Shown piece after piece: positions 14,841 to 21,722 of a stretch of DNA of 25,500 nt; the first letter of the stretch is position 1; the number at the start of each line of letters is the position of its first letter. The stretch comes from Dethiosulfatibacter sp. (GTDB taxonomy: Bacteria; Bacillota_A; Clostridia; Tissierellales; Dethiosulfatibacteraceae). Position numbers and translations under genes: made by a program. The notes under the pieces were generated by a model. It did not search any database. It was not told where the DNA came from and worked only from the letters and a program-made list of their open reading frames with translations. The stretch lies in assembly GCA_019084435.1 (NCBI GenBank), contig JAHRFV010000214.1:1-25500 (forward strand), read 5' to 3'.

Positions 14841-15986
14841 CTATCTTAAAATCGATCCAGAAATTACTAGTTTTTGTATCTGGTTTGTACCTTCATAGAT
14901 TTGAGTAATCTTGGCATCTCTCATCATTCTTTCTACTGGATGGTCACGCAAGAATCCGTGTCCGCCTAGTATTTGAACTGCATCAGTAGTGTTTTCCATA
15001 GCGATGTCAGTTGCAACCATTTTAGCCATTGCAGCAGCTACTGAATAAGATTGTCCTGCATCTTTTGTGCAAGCTGCTCTAAAAGTCATTGCTTTAGCCA
15101 TTTCAACTTTTGTAGCCATTTCAGCTAATGTGAATGCAACCCATTGCTGTGTGGAAATAGGCTTTCCAAACTGTACTCTCTGCTTAGCATATTGCAGGGC
15201 ATACTCATAAGCACCTTCTGCAATTCCAGCGCCTTGAGCGGCAATACCAATTCTTCCACCGTCAAGAGTTGTCATAGCTATTTTAAATCCTTCGCCCTCT
15301 TTTCCAAGAAGATTAGCTTTAGGGACTCTTAAGTCTTCCATTTGAACAGCAGCCTGTTGAGTCGATCTGATACCCATTTTTCTTTCAGTCTTAATGATGT
15401 TATATCCAGGTGCATCTTTTTCAACGATAAAAGCACTGATTCCTTTAACGCCTTTTGATGGGTCAGTCATTGCAAAAACAACATTAACATCTGAATATCC
15501 ACCATTTGTGTTGAATATCTTAGGACCGTTCAATATATACTCATCGCCTTTTAATACAGCTGTACATTCGCTGGCGCCACTATCACTACCTGCATTTGGC
15601 TCAGTCAATGCGAATGATCCCAGCATTTCACCCTTAAACATGGGAACAGAGTATTTTTGTCTTTGCTCTTCAGTACCATAATGGAAAATTGGCCATCCAG
15701 CCAAAGAGATATGTACTGAATAGGAGCATCCCAAAGATGCATCCACTTTGTTGATTTCAATTCCTGCTAGACAATAATCTACTTGATTTCCGCCTGCTCC
15801 GCCGTACTCTTTCGGATAAGGAAGTCCCCAAAGACCTAATTTACCCATTTTTTTCATGATTTTGTATGTTTCTTCGTATGATTCTGCTTCATCTCTTGCT
15901 GCAGCACCTGGTGCCACTTCTTTTGCTACAAAATCTTTGACCATTTCTTGAAGTTCTAACTGTTGTTTAGTTAATTCAAAATTCAT
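14841..15986 (-). CDS. Acyl-CoA dehydrogenase (butyryl-CoA dehydrogenase type)
   Basis: A 381-residue FAD enzyme of the short-chain acyl-CoA dehydrogenase family. The catalytic base is E365 in IYEGTNQIQ. Signatures present: FALTEPNAGSDSGAS for FAD and substrate, GGYSDVNVVFAMTD, and AVQILGGHGFLRDHPVERMMRDAKI. Its electron partner is the EtfAB pair further down. In butyrate formers it reduces crotonyl-CoA; in the oxidative direction it makes the enoyl-CoA for crotonase. I place the start at ATG 15986, preceded by CGAGGTG; nine extra upstream codons are unlikely. It stands directly behind a near-consensus sigma-54 promoter with upstream activator dyads, and is followed by a hairpin. Confidence 0.93.
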   Translation of the reverse strand: MNFELTKQQLELQEMVKDFVAKEVAPGAAARDEAESYEETYKIMKKMGKLGLWGLPYPKEYGGAGGNQVDYCLAGIEINKVDASLGCSYSVHISLAGWPIFHYGTEEQRQKYSVPMFKGEMLGSFALTEPNAGSDSGASECTAVLKGDEYILNGPKIFNTNGGYSDVNVVFAMTDPSKGVKGISAFIVEKDAPGYNIIKTERKMGIRSTQQAAVQMEDLRVPKANLLGKEGEGFKIAMTTLDGGRIGIAAQGAGIAEGAYEYALQYAKQRVQFGKPISTQQWVAFTLAEMATKVEMAKAMTFRAACTKDAGQSYSVAAAMAKMVATDIAMENTTDAVQILGGHGFLRDHPVERMMRDAKITQIYEGTNQIQKLVISGSILR

Positions 15987-16022
15987 ATTTACACCTCGTT
16001 TTATTTTATTCAACTATATATA

Positions 16023-16038
16023 TGCAAATTTTATGCCA
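16023..16038 (-). promoter_or_regulatory. Sigma-54 (-24/-12) promoter of the acyl-CoA dehydrogenase operon
   Basis: Minus strand: TGGCAT-AAAAT-TTGCA, matching the TGGCAC-N5-TTGC consensus with the exact GG-to-GC spacing and one mismatch in the -24 box. It lies about 40 bases before the start codon. Confidence 0.85.
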
Positions 16039-16074
16039 ATTCTTAAGTTTCTATGAAACGTTGATTTTACTGAC

Positions 16075-16092
16075 TTGAAATAACTTTAACAA
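16075..16092. promoter_or_regulatory. Possible Rex-like site between the sigma-54 promoter and activator sites
   Basis: TTGAAAT-AACT-TTAACAA resembles the Rex operator (TTGTTAA-N4-TTAACAA): the right half is perfect and the left half matches at about 4 of 7 positions. Rex often controls butyrate-type genes in Clostridia. Weak evidence. Confidence 0.25.
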
Positions 16093-16098
16093 ACTTAG

Positions 16099-16119
16099 CG
16101 ATGCATTTGTGCATATGCC
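16099..16119. promoter_or_regulatory. Upstream activator dyad (copy 1) before acyl-CoA dehydrogenase
   Basis: CGATGCATTTGTGCAT with overlapping GCATATGC lies about 60 bases upstream of the -24 box. The same CGATGCAT-x-TGCAC-type sequence occurs at 16213-16228 and, reversed, at 23321-23334. It is the candidate binding site of the sigma-54 activator encoded at the right end. Confidence 0.65.
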
Positions 16120-16143
16120 TTTTAGCAGGTTAAGTTCCATAAG

Positions 16144-16158
16144 ATGTTAACGTTTTCA
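16144..16158. promoter_or_regulatory. Catabolite (cre-like) site in the acyl-CoA dehydrogenase upstream region
   Basis: ATGTTAACGTTTTCA fits the Gram-positive cre consensus WTGNAANCGNWNNCW with one mismatch. It lies between the two activator dyads. Near-identical sequence precedes the permease. Confidence 0.5.
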
Positions 16159-16188
16159 GCAATTCCAACTCCTTTGACGGTTATTTAA

Positions 16189-16228
16189 TTGATGCATTTT
16201 TACATCAATGACGTGTGCATATGCATCG
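16189..16228. promoter_or_regulatory. Upstream activator dyads (copies 2 and 3) before acyl-CoA dehydrogenase
   Basis: TTGATG...CATCAA forms a dyad at 16189-16208 and GTGTGCATATGCATCG lies at 16213-16228, about 150-190 bases upstream of the -24 box and just after the AOR stop codon. The second is a clear copy of the motif found at 16099 and 23321. Confidence 0.6.
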
Positions 16229-16238
16229 TTTTTTAATG

Positions 16239-18158
16239 TTAATTACCTAAATCCAAGTCCTTTAACTTATCATCAGTAGGTAATCCACTTTCTTCGTTCC
16301 AACCTCTCTCTCTATAGTAGGAAGCTAATATCTCCTTAACTTTAATCAAATCTAATCTTCTCACTTTTTCAGAATCATCTGACTGAGCTTCGCTAAAAAA
16401 TCTATCAGGATAGATGCTGTCTTCTGGCTTTTCACCCTCACGAATATTGAAAAGTTTCTGAAGATTCCAAACTCTCTCTCCGGCTTTCATAATCATCTCT
16501 GCAGTCATATCAATACCAGTAAAAGCTGAATATAGTCTCGCAATCGCAGAAGGTCCGATTGCTTGCAATACCGGTGGTCTAATACAAATCCCAACGCTAT
16601 TATAGACAGATATCAAATCCTCTGACCACTTGGACATACGTGCAATATCAACCTGCTTTCTATCTTTATCAAATATACTATCTTTGATGTTTTGTGGCAT
16701 GTCAAGCGAATCGTACATTTCCTGACCAAATTCAAAGGCTTCTGTAACATATGGTCTTCGATTTTCGTTGAATCTTAAATTCTCAACCGGGTTTCTATTT
16801 CTCAAATGATCCCCTCCTCGAATATTGGTAAGGTTACCAAAGCTCCAAGTGGACCACCTACCTCTTGGATCAATCATCGGTATTTCAAGTCCCTTGACAT
16901 GCATTGCATAATGATCAGAACCAGGTATTTTTTTAGAAGCTTCTTTTACACCTTCAGCTAGAATTTTACCTATACCTTCTCTCAAAGCAATTTGTTTCAA
17001 CAGTTTGATGACCGCATCTTCATCTCCCCATTCCAAAGTGAATCCAATTTCTTCTAAGGTAAGCAATCCCCTTTGATATAGCTCCATAGCAAATGCAATA
17101 GATGAGGCAGCAGATACCATATCCAGTCCGTATCTCTGACATACTTCACTGATTTTTGATATTGCTGGTATATTGTTGATATCACAGCCGGCACCAAATC
17201 CAATGACAGGGGTCACTTCCATATCTTTTAGACTAAGGTCTTTGTACTTGCCCTCTTTAACTTCAACCCAATGAGCACAGGCAATAGGGCAGGAAATACA
17301 TGCCACACCTCTTTTGCTGTATTGCTTAACGACTTTTCGGCTTCTATTCTCCATCCAGCCTTCCGGTTTTCCGATTTGAAAGTTTCGACCCGGTAATGCT
17401 CCAAAATTATAGTATGGGATAGTCGCCAGCATTGTACCATATTCCTTAAAAGCATCATAAAATGGAGATGCCATCATTGCTTTAAGACTGTCTTCAACTT
17501 CTTTCAAAAAAGCTTTTTCTTTTTTTGGTCTTATGCTTCCGGTACCTCGTACTGCAATTGCTTTAAGATTCTTTGATCCCATGACTGCTCCAAGCCCTGT
17601 ACGTCCCCAGGCATCATATGGTCCATTCTGAATACTGGCATATTTGACCTGATTTTCACCAGCCTGGCCAATTGAAGCAATTTGTATATTGTTATCACCA
17701 AGATCTTTTCTGATATGTGTCATGGTATCCCAGGAATCAAGTCCCCACAATTTTTCAGCAGAAAGAATCTTAACCTGATCATTGATGATACTTATGTAAG
17801 TGGGCTCTTTCGCTTTTCCGCGAATGATAACGCCATTGAACCCTGCATAAACCAGTTCTGCTCCCCAGTAATTACCTGAATTGGATGTGCCAATCAATCC
17901 TGTCAACGGTGATTTAGCCGATGCTTCAACTCGACAGGCCGTCGGTAAACCGGTTCCTGCAAAAGTTCCTACCGAAAAGCATAATATATTATCTTTTCCT
18001 AAAGGGTCTGCTCCTACAGAGACTTTATCATAGATGAATTTTGCAGACAATCCTGCTCCCCCCAAGTAGTCTTTCAAAATACTCTCATCAATAGTCAAAA
18101 TATTTATAGTGCGTGCACTTAAATCAATCTCAATAAAACGAGAAAAGTATTTATCCAT
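16239..18158 (-). CDS. Aldehyde:ferredoxin oxidoreductase (AOR) family tungsto/molybdoenzyme
   Basis: A 639-residue member of the AOR family, which binds a bis-pyranopterin tungsten cofactor and one [4Fe-4S] cluster. Cluster ligands: C287-x2-C290-x3-C294 in CISCPIACAH and the distant C525 in SVGICIRPP. Pterin-binding regions near the N-terminus include GGAGLSAKF, SAKSPLTGLIGTSNSGNYWG and AWGRTGLGAVMGSKNLKAIAV, plus TNIRGGDHL near 444-452. The family oxidises aldehydes to acids with ferredoxin, or reduces acids; BamB of benzoyl-CoA reduction is also a member, so the substrate is open. I place the start at ATG 18158 after GGGAGG. It overlaps the ferredoxin gene by 8 bases, so the two are coupled and probably form a complex. 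Confidence 0.93.
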   Translation of the reverse strand: MDKYFSRFIEIDLSARTINILTIDESILKDYLGGAGLSAKFIYDKVSVGADPLGKDNILCFSVGTFAGTGLPTACRVEASAKSPLTGLIGTSNSGNYWGAELVYAGFNGVIIRGKAKEPTYISIINDQVKILSAEKLWGLDSWDTMTHIRKDLGDNNIQIASIGQAGENQVKYASIQNGPYDAWGRTGLGAVMGSKNLKAIAVRGTGSIRPKKEKAFLKEVEDSLKAMMASPFYDAFKEYGTMLATIPYYNFGALPGRNFQIGKPEGWMENRSRKVVKQYSKRGVACISCPIACAHWVEVKEGKYKDLSLKDMEVTPVIGFGAGCDINNIPAISKISEVCQRYGLDMVSAASSIAFAMELYQRGLLTLEEIGFTLEWGDEDAVIKLLKQIALREGIGKILAEGVKEASKKIPGSDHYAMHVKGLEIPMIDPRGRWSTWSFGNLTNIRGGDHLRNRNPVENLRFNENRRPYVTEAFEFGQEMYDSLDMPQNIKDSIFDKDRKQVDIARMSKWSEDLISVYNSVGICIRPPVLQAIGPSAIARLYSAFTGIDMTAEMIMKAGERVWNLQKLFNIREGEKPEDSIYPDRFFSEAQSDDSEKVRRLDLIKVKEILASYYRERGWNEESGLPTDDKLKDLDLGN

Positions 18159-18414
18159 TATGTCCTCCCTCATCTTGATCATCTTGTACTTCAACAATTT
18201 CAATACAAGATGATGGACAGATTTTTACACACTTGAAGCATCTTTTGCATGTATCAAGAACCTTGATTTCAAATCGTCCATCCAAATCACTCCGATCAAC
18301 CACTATATGCGTGTCATTTAATCCATAAGCATGATTCCATGTCATTGAGCATACAAGCGAACATAGACTACATCCGATACAGGGTTCCTCATTGATTTTT
18401 ATGACTTTTTTCAT
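18151..18414 (-). CDS. 2[4Fe-4S] ferredoxin-like electron-transfer subunit of the AOR
   Basis: An 87-residue protein with two complete [4Fe-4S] motifs: C12-x2-C15-x2-C18-x3-C22 and C56-x2-C59-x2-C62-x3-C66 followed by Pro. The 33-residue insert between the clusters is longer than in clostridial 2[4Fe-4S] ferredoxins and resembles small iron-sulfur subunits encoded with AOR-family enzymes. It probably carries electrons between the AOR active site and soluble ferredoxin or another acceptor. The stop codon overlaps the AOR start. The gene begins only about 30 bases after a strong terminator, so its transcription must come from read-through or an unseen promoter. Confidence 0.9.
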   Translation of the reverse strand: MKKVIKINEEPCIGCSLCSLVCSMTWNHAYGLNDTHIVVDRSDLDGRFEIKVLDTCKRCFKCVKICPSSCIEIVEVQDDQDEGGHNG

Positions 18415-18443
18415 ACAGACATCATTCCTTCCAATTGTTTAAA

Positions 18444-18470
18444 AAAATAGGATGATTAACATCCTATTTT
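18444..18470 (-). terminator. Strong intrinsic terminator after the permease gene
   Basis: A perfect 11-bp stem AAAATAGGATG/CATCCTATTTT with a 5-base loop; on the minus strand seven Ts run from the end of the stem. Located between permease and ferredoxin genes. Confidence 0.85.
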
Positions 18471-18479
18471 AATATGTTT

Positions 18480-18499
18480 CCGGGGTTGTTTCCAGCTAA
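18480..18499. repeat. Inverted repeat flanking the permease gene (left copy)
   Basis: CCGGGGTTGTTTCCAGCTAA is the reverse complement of 19978-19996 except for one extra base. It lies 11 bases past the permease stop. Confidence 0.6.
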
Positions 18500-18510
18500 T
18501 GAATATTTTT

Positions 18511-19917
18511 TTACTTTGCGTTTTCCTTTTCTTGTGCTATTCTTTGTCTTTCTTTTTTCAATTCAAGTTCTTTTGCTGCTTCTGCTTCGATTTTTGCAAT
18601 TTTTTCTTTATCAACACCAATCAGTATGAACATAATAATACCAGCTGCAAGACCCCAAGCCGATCCTCTAAAAGCTAAGAAGATAGCCATGATACCTGCA
18701 ATACCTCTTTCTTCCTTTGTCTTAACCATATCCATTGCGATATATGCACAAGCAAATCCTTGTACAACCAAAGTTAATGACAAACCTGCAGGAAGCAGTG
18801 GTCTAAGGAATGAAACAACCGGCAATAGCATCGCAAACAATCCCATAGTCAGGATGTAAGAGAAAACACCACCATAAACGGAATCCATCGCTTTTCTACC
18901 ATGCTTGTAACGCTCAGCTATAGCGATCGTTCCACCAGCCCATAGAGGTCCGTTCAATGGTGCGTATGGTGCAAAGATACCCATGATAAAGTTCCTGATA
19001 CCTGTGATGATATTTGATCTGTTAGGATTGAATTCTACAAACTCATCTTGTCTCACTTCGTCAGCATCCTTGATAACAACTTCAGCAAGTACAAAGTCTC
19101 CAAATGCTATGATATAAGCTGCTGCTACCAATGGTAGAGCTCTTACAAAATATGAAGCTGCCGGGAATCCTACACCGAAAATTGTATAATTCATTGCCTC
19201 TGCAAATTGAAACTGTACGAAACCACCTTGGATTGGTCCCCAAGTAATCTCTTTCACTAAGAATCCAACAACCGCAGCTGCTAATATTCCAGGCACCATA
19301 CCGTATTTGCTAATCTGATTTAAAATCGGATTGTTATTTTTAGCTGCCAAGAATTTAAATGAGAACATTGTCAAATAACATACAGCCACACCTGTTAAAA
19401 TTGATATCTCTATACCTTCCATACGACCACCAGGTCTAATAACGCCTACAACTGCAGCAATACCTGCTCCCAGTATGATACCGGCACGGATAGAAGATGG
19501 AACGTACTTAACAAGTCTGTTGGCCAAGCCAGTAACGCCAAAGAACGTAAACACTACAGCCATTGACAATTGAAGTGCTATGATTGCATGTATACGGTCT
19601 GGTCCGGACTCAAAGCCAGCTAAATAAGCCATGGTCAATGGAATGGCAGGTGTAATCCAACCGGGGAATACCGGGTCACCAAAAAGTGGATGTAACAAAT
19701 ATAACAAACCATTCAAAATCATCATGGTCAATGCCACTTCGAATGAACATCCCAATGCTTCCTGAACCAATGGAATGGCACCCATTGGTACTGCTATAAG
19801 AATCAGTCCTTGTATGCCTTCAGGTATTTCAAATTTTGCATGAATAAATGGTATTCTTAGTTTAAATAAACCAAGATTAATGTACGGTTGTTCTTGACCA
19901 AACTCACGTCTTTTCAT
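18511..19917 (-). CDS. Multi-spanning permease, probably NCS2/SLC23-like; substrate unknown
   Basis: A 468-residue membrane protein with about 11-13 hydrophobic segments between residues 35 and 440, and a charged, Lys/Glu-rich tail (KIEAEAAKELELKKERQR) likely to form a cytoplasmic helix. Regions such as FGDPVFPGWITPAIPLTMAYL, AFGDFVLAEVVIKDADE and FAPYAPLNGPLWAGGTIAIAERY suggest a transporter distantly related to nucleobase or SulP-type permeases. I do not recognise a closer family, so the assignment is tentative. Lying between the dehydratase-like gene and the AOR pair, it probably imports the acid handled by the locus. Upstream are a weak sigma-54 match, a cre-like site and twin ACCCGGGT palindromes; a strong terminator follows. 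The start has GAGGAGG. Confidence 0.7.
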   Translation of the reverse strand: MKRREFGQEQPYINLGLFKLRIPFIHAKFEIPEGIQGLILIAVPMGAIPLVQEALGCSFEVALTMMILNGLLYLLHPLFGDPVFPGWITPAIPLTMAYLAGFESGPDRIHAIIALQLSMAVVFTFFGVTGLANRLVKYVPSSIRAGIILGAGIAAVVGVIRPGGRMEGIEISILTGVAVCYLTMFSFKFLAAKNNNPILNQISKYGMVPGILAAAVVGFLVKEITWGPIQGGFVQFQFAEAMNYTIFGVGFPAASYFVRALPLVAAAYIIAFGDFVLAEVVIKDADEVRQDEFVEFNPNRSNIITGIRNFIMGIFAPYAPLNGPLWAGGTIAIAERYKHGRKAMDSVYGGVFSYILTMGLFAMLLPVVSFLRPLLPAGLSLTLVVQGFACAYIAMDMVKTKEERGIAGIMAIFLAFRGSAWGLAAGIIMFILIGVDKEKIAKIEAEAAKELELKKERQRIAQEKENAK

Positions 19918-19977
19918 ATGAATAATTCCTCCTCAAAATACTTTAATTTTAGAAATGTTGATGAATCCTTTTAAAAC

Positions 19978-19996
19978 TTAGCTGGAAAAACCCCGG
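19978..19996. repeat. Inverted repeat flanking the permease gene (right copy)
   Basis: TTAGCTGGAAAAACCCCGG is the inverted partner of 18480-18499 (19 of 20 positions, one indel). It lies in the permease leader about 60 bases upstream of the ATG. Confidence 0.6.
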
Positions 19997-20004
19997 TTAA
20001 TACT

Positions 20005-20019
20005 ATGTTAACGTTTGCA
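20005..20019. promoter_or_regulatory. Catabolite (cre-like) site overlapping the permease promoter
   Basis: ATGTTAACGTTTGCA matches the cre consensus with one mismatch and shares 12 consecutive bases with the site at 16144. It overlaps the putative -12 element. Confidence 0.5.
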
Positions 20020-20032
20020 CGCCTAACACCAA
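20014..20032 (-). promoter_or_regulatory. Possible sigma-54 promoter of the permease gene
   Basis: Minus strand: TTGGTGTTAGGCGTGCAAA keeps the invariant GG and GC at the correct spacing, but differs from TGGCAC-N5-TTGC elsewhere. It lies about 100 bases before the start codon. A weaker match than the other two promoters. Confidence 0.45.
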
Positions 20033-20082
20033 ATTGTAAAATTCTGAAACTTCATAGGGTAATGTCGATTTTTTATTGAGTA

Positions 20083-20135
20083 TTACCCGGGTTATCTTTG
20101 GTTGTATAGACCATCCCAATTGAAAACCCGGGTAA
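20083..20135. promoter_or_regulatory. Twin ACCCGGGT palindromes upstream of the permease
   Basis: TTACCCGGGTT (20083-20093) and AACCCGGGTAA (20125-20135) are self-palindromic cores, mutually inverted and 41 bases centre to centre, about four helical turns. A half copy (GGGTAAT, 20057-20063) lies nearby. They stand 50-105 bases upstream of the candidate -24 element, a usual place for activator sites. As a hairpin they would have a 31-base loop and no T-run, so a terminator is less likely. Confidence 0.45.
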
Positions 20136-20166
20136 ATTTAAATATTTATTTGTGTAATTTTGTCAA

Positions 20167-21636
20167 TTATTTAGTAGGATCGTAAATCATATTGTCTTCA
20201 AGCTTCATTTTGACACCAGCTATTCTAGCAGCATCGTTTGCAAAGTCTTCATATTTCGTGAAAGCTTTTACGACCATTTTAGCGCCATCTTGTGATCCAC
20301 CACCATGCATACATCCTGGTACGCCGCCGCCGATTGTTAACCATTCAACTAATCTGGCAGTTCTTGCTCTTGATTCTGGATCGCTTCCTGCTGCTAAGGT
20401 ATCAAGCAATTTTGCACCATACTGTGGTGAAACAAAGTCAGCGTATGAAGGCATACATCCTGTTTCAGCGATTCCACCGGCTATATCTTGTGTCATCATT
20501 TTAACAGTGTAAGGAAGTGTTGCAACCTGAGTCTTGTTAAGATGTGCAAGGAATGGGTTAGGAACAAACAGCCCAGACTTATGTTGTTTTCCTTTCAACA
20601 TCGCACTTAGACCAACACCATAAGGTATTTCATTAAGGATTGACATTTCAGTCAATTTCGTATCGAAAGTTTTCTTTGCTAATCCGTTAGCTCTTGCCAT
20701 ATTAATGGCTGCTCCCATCATAACATCTCCCTGGCCTGCTACGCAAGCACCAATTGCAGCTCTGTATATAGCAGCGAAGTTACCAATGATAGCACCGCTG
20801 TACTTGAACTCGCCATTCATGAAAATTCTGTCGTTAGGCACGAATACATCTTCAAACAACAGATATGCTTGAGTGATATTGCCAACTTTTGGTGCATCCC
20901 AGCCTTCTTCTTCGTCTCTTGCATCACTTGGTCTTCTTGTCTCAACGATTGTCAGTCCAGGTGCATCTAAAGGAATTGCTGCTGCAACACAGAAATCTTT
21001 CTCAGACTCTTTGTATCCGCTTCCTGGAACTACGATAATTTCATGAGCTGCTGCAACACCACAAATCTGAATCTTGCATCCGCTAAGAACAACGCCATCT
21101 TCTCTAACTTCTTTCACATGCAGATTCAAATCTTTGTTGTACTGTTGAGAAGGTTTAGTTGATCTATTACCTTTACCGTCAGTGATACCACCTGCTAATG
21201 CTAGACCGTTGTCTTCAACATATTGCATATATTTTTTCAGTCTCTCATGATAGTTTGTGCCTAGCTCTTGATCGCAATCATAAGTTGAAGCCCATAATGT
21301 GTTCAAGCCTGTCCAGCCTGCACAGGTAGCGCCTTGGCATGTTCCTGAATAATGATATTGCTCTCTTTTCATGTCAGCGTTAGCCACTTGATCTTCCATT
21401 TTTGTGCAGATAGTGTTCCATCTGTGAGCAACTTCTCCAGATAAATGTGATACAGTAGTGAAAATGTGTTTCTTCTCTTCGTCAAAAGACATATCGTAAG
21501 AGTGCGCTACTGAATCAACATGAAGTCTAGTAGCGGGATGAGTTGTAACGTCATCGATTTTTTCACCCCATTTGTAAATGTTCTTCTTCATTTTTTTCAT
21601 ACTTTCTCTGTACTGTTCACCAGTAAATAATGCCAT
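20167..21636 (-). CDS. 4-hydroxybutyryl-CoA dehydratase / HpaB-superfamily protein with altered active site
   Basis: A 489-residue protein, essentially the length of 4-hydroxybutyryl-CoA dehydratase (AbfD, about 490) and collinear with it: EDVFVPNDRIF at 262-272, DIAGG, and MHGGGS near the end. AbfD is an FAD and [4Fe-4S] enzyme that dehydrates 4-hydroxybutyryl-CoA to crotonyl-CoA. From memory of the Clostridium aminobutyricum enzyme, its cluster ligands are C99, C103, H292 and C299. Here C100, C105 and C298 are present, but the cysteine spacing is x4 instead of x3 and the histidine is Tyr (Y291). Positions matching Y296, K300 and E455 are I295, V299 and Gly. It is therefore probably a paralogue with a different reaction. 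Start: AAAGGAGG upstream. Probably co-transcribed with the CoA-transferase 86 bases upstream. Confidence 0.85.
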   Translation of the reverse strand: MALFTGEQYRESMKKMKKNIYKWGEKIDDVTTHPATRLHVDSVAHSYDMSFDEEKKHIFTTVSHLSGEVAHRWNTICTKMEDQVANADMKREQYHYSGTCQGATCAGWTGLNTLWASTYDCDQELGTNYHERLKKYMQYVEDNGLALAGGITDGKGNRSTKPSQQYNKDLNLHVKEVREDGVVLSGCKIQICGVAAAHEIIVVPGSGYKESEKDFCVAAAIPLDAPGLTIVETRRPSDARDEEEGWDAPKVGNITQAYLLFEDVFVPNDRIFMNGEFKYSGAIIGNFAAIYRAAIGACVAGQGDVMMGAAINMARANGLAKKTFDTKLTEMSILNEIPYGVGLSAMLKGKQHKSGLFVPNPFLAHLNKTQVATLPYTVKMMTQDIAGGIAETGCMPSYADFVSPQYGAKLLDTLAAGSDPESRARTARLVEWLTIGGGVPGCMHGGGSQDGAKMVVKAFTKYEDFANDAARIAGVKMKLEDNMIYDPTK

Positions 21637-21722
21637 CTTTTATTTCCTCCTTTAATATAATAAATAGTTATGATTCTTATATAATCCCATTCCATTTAGT
21701 TTTGAATAGGTTTTATAACGTG

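Noticed and set aside
20083..20135. ACCCGGGT inverted repeat as the terminator of the dehydratase-like gene
   Set aside because: The loop would be 31 bases and no T-run follows the stem on the minus strand.
19918..20166. Purine riboswitch upstream of the NCS2-like permease
   Set aside because: I looked for the conserved three-way-junction core of purine riboswitches and did not find it. The region instead shows palindromes and a possible -24/-12 element.
20167..21636. Naming the gene abfD outright
   Set aside because: Overall similarity and gene context fit, but the ligand and active-site positions differ, so the specific function cannot be asserted.
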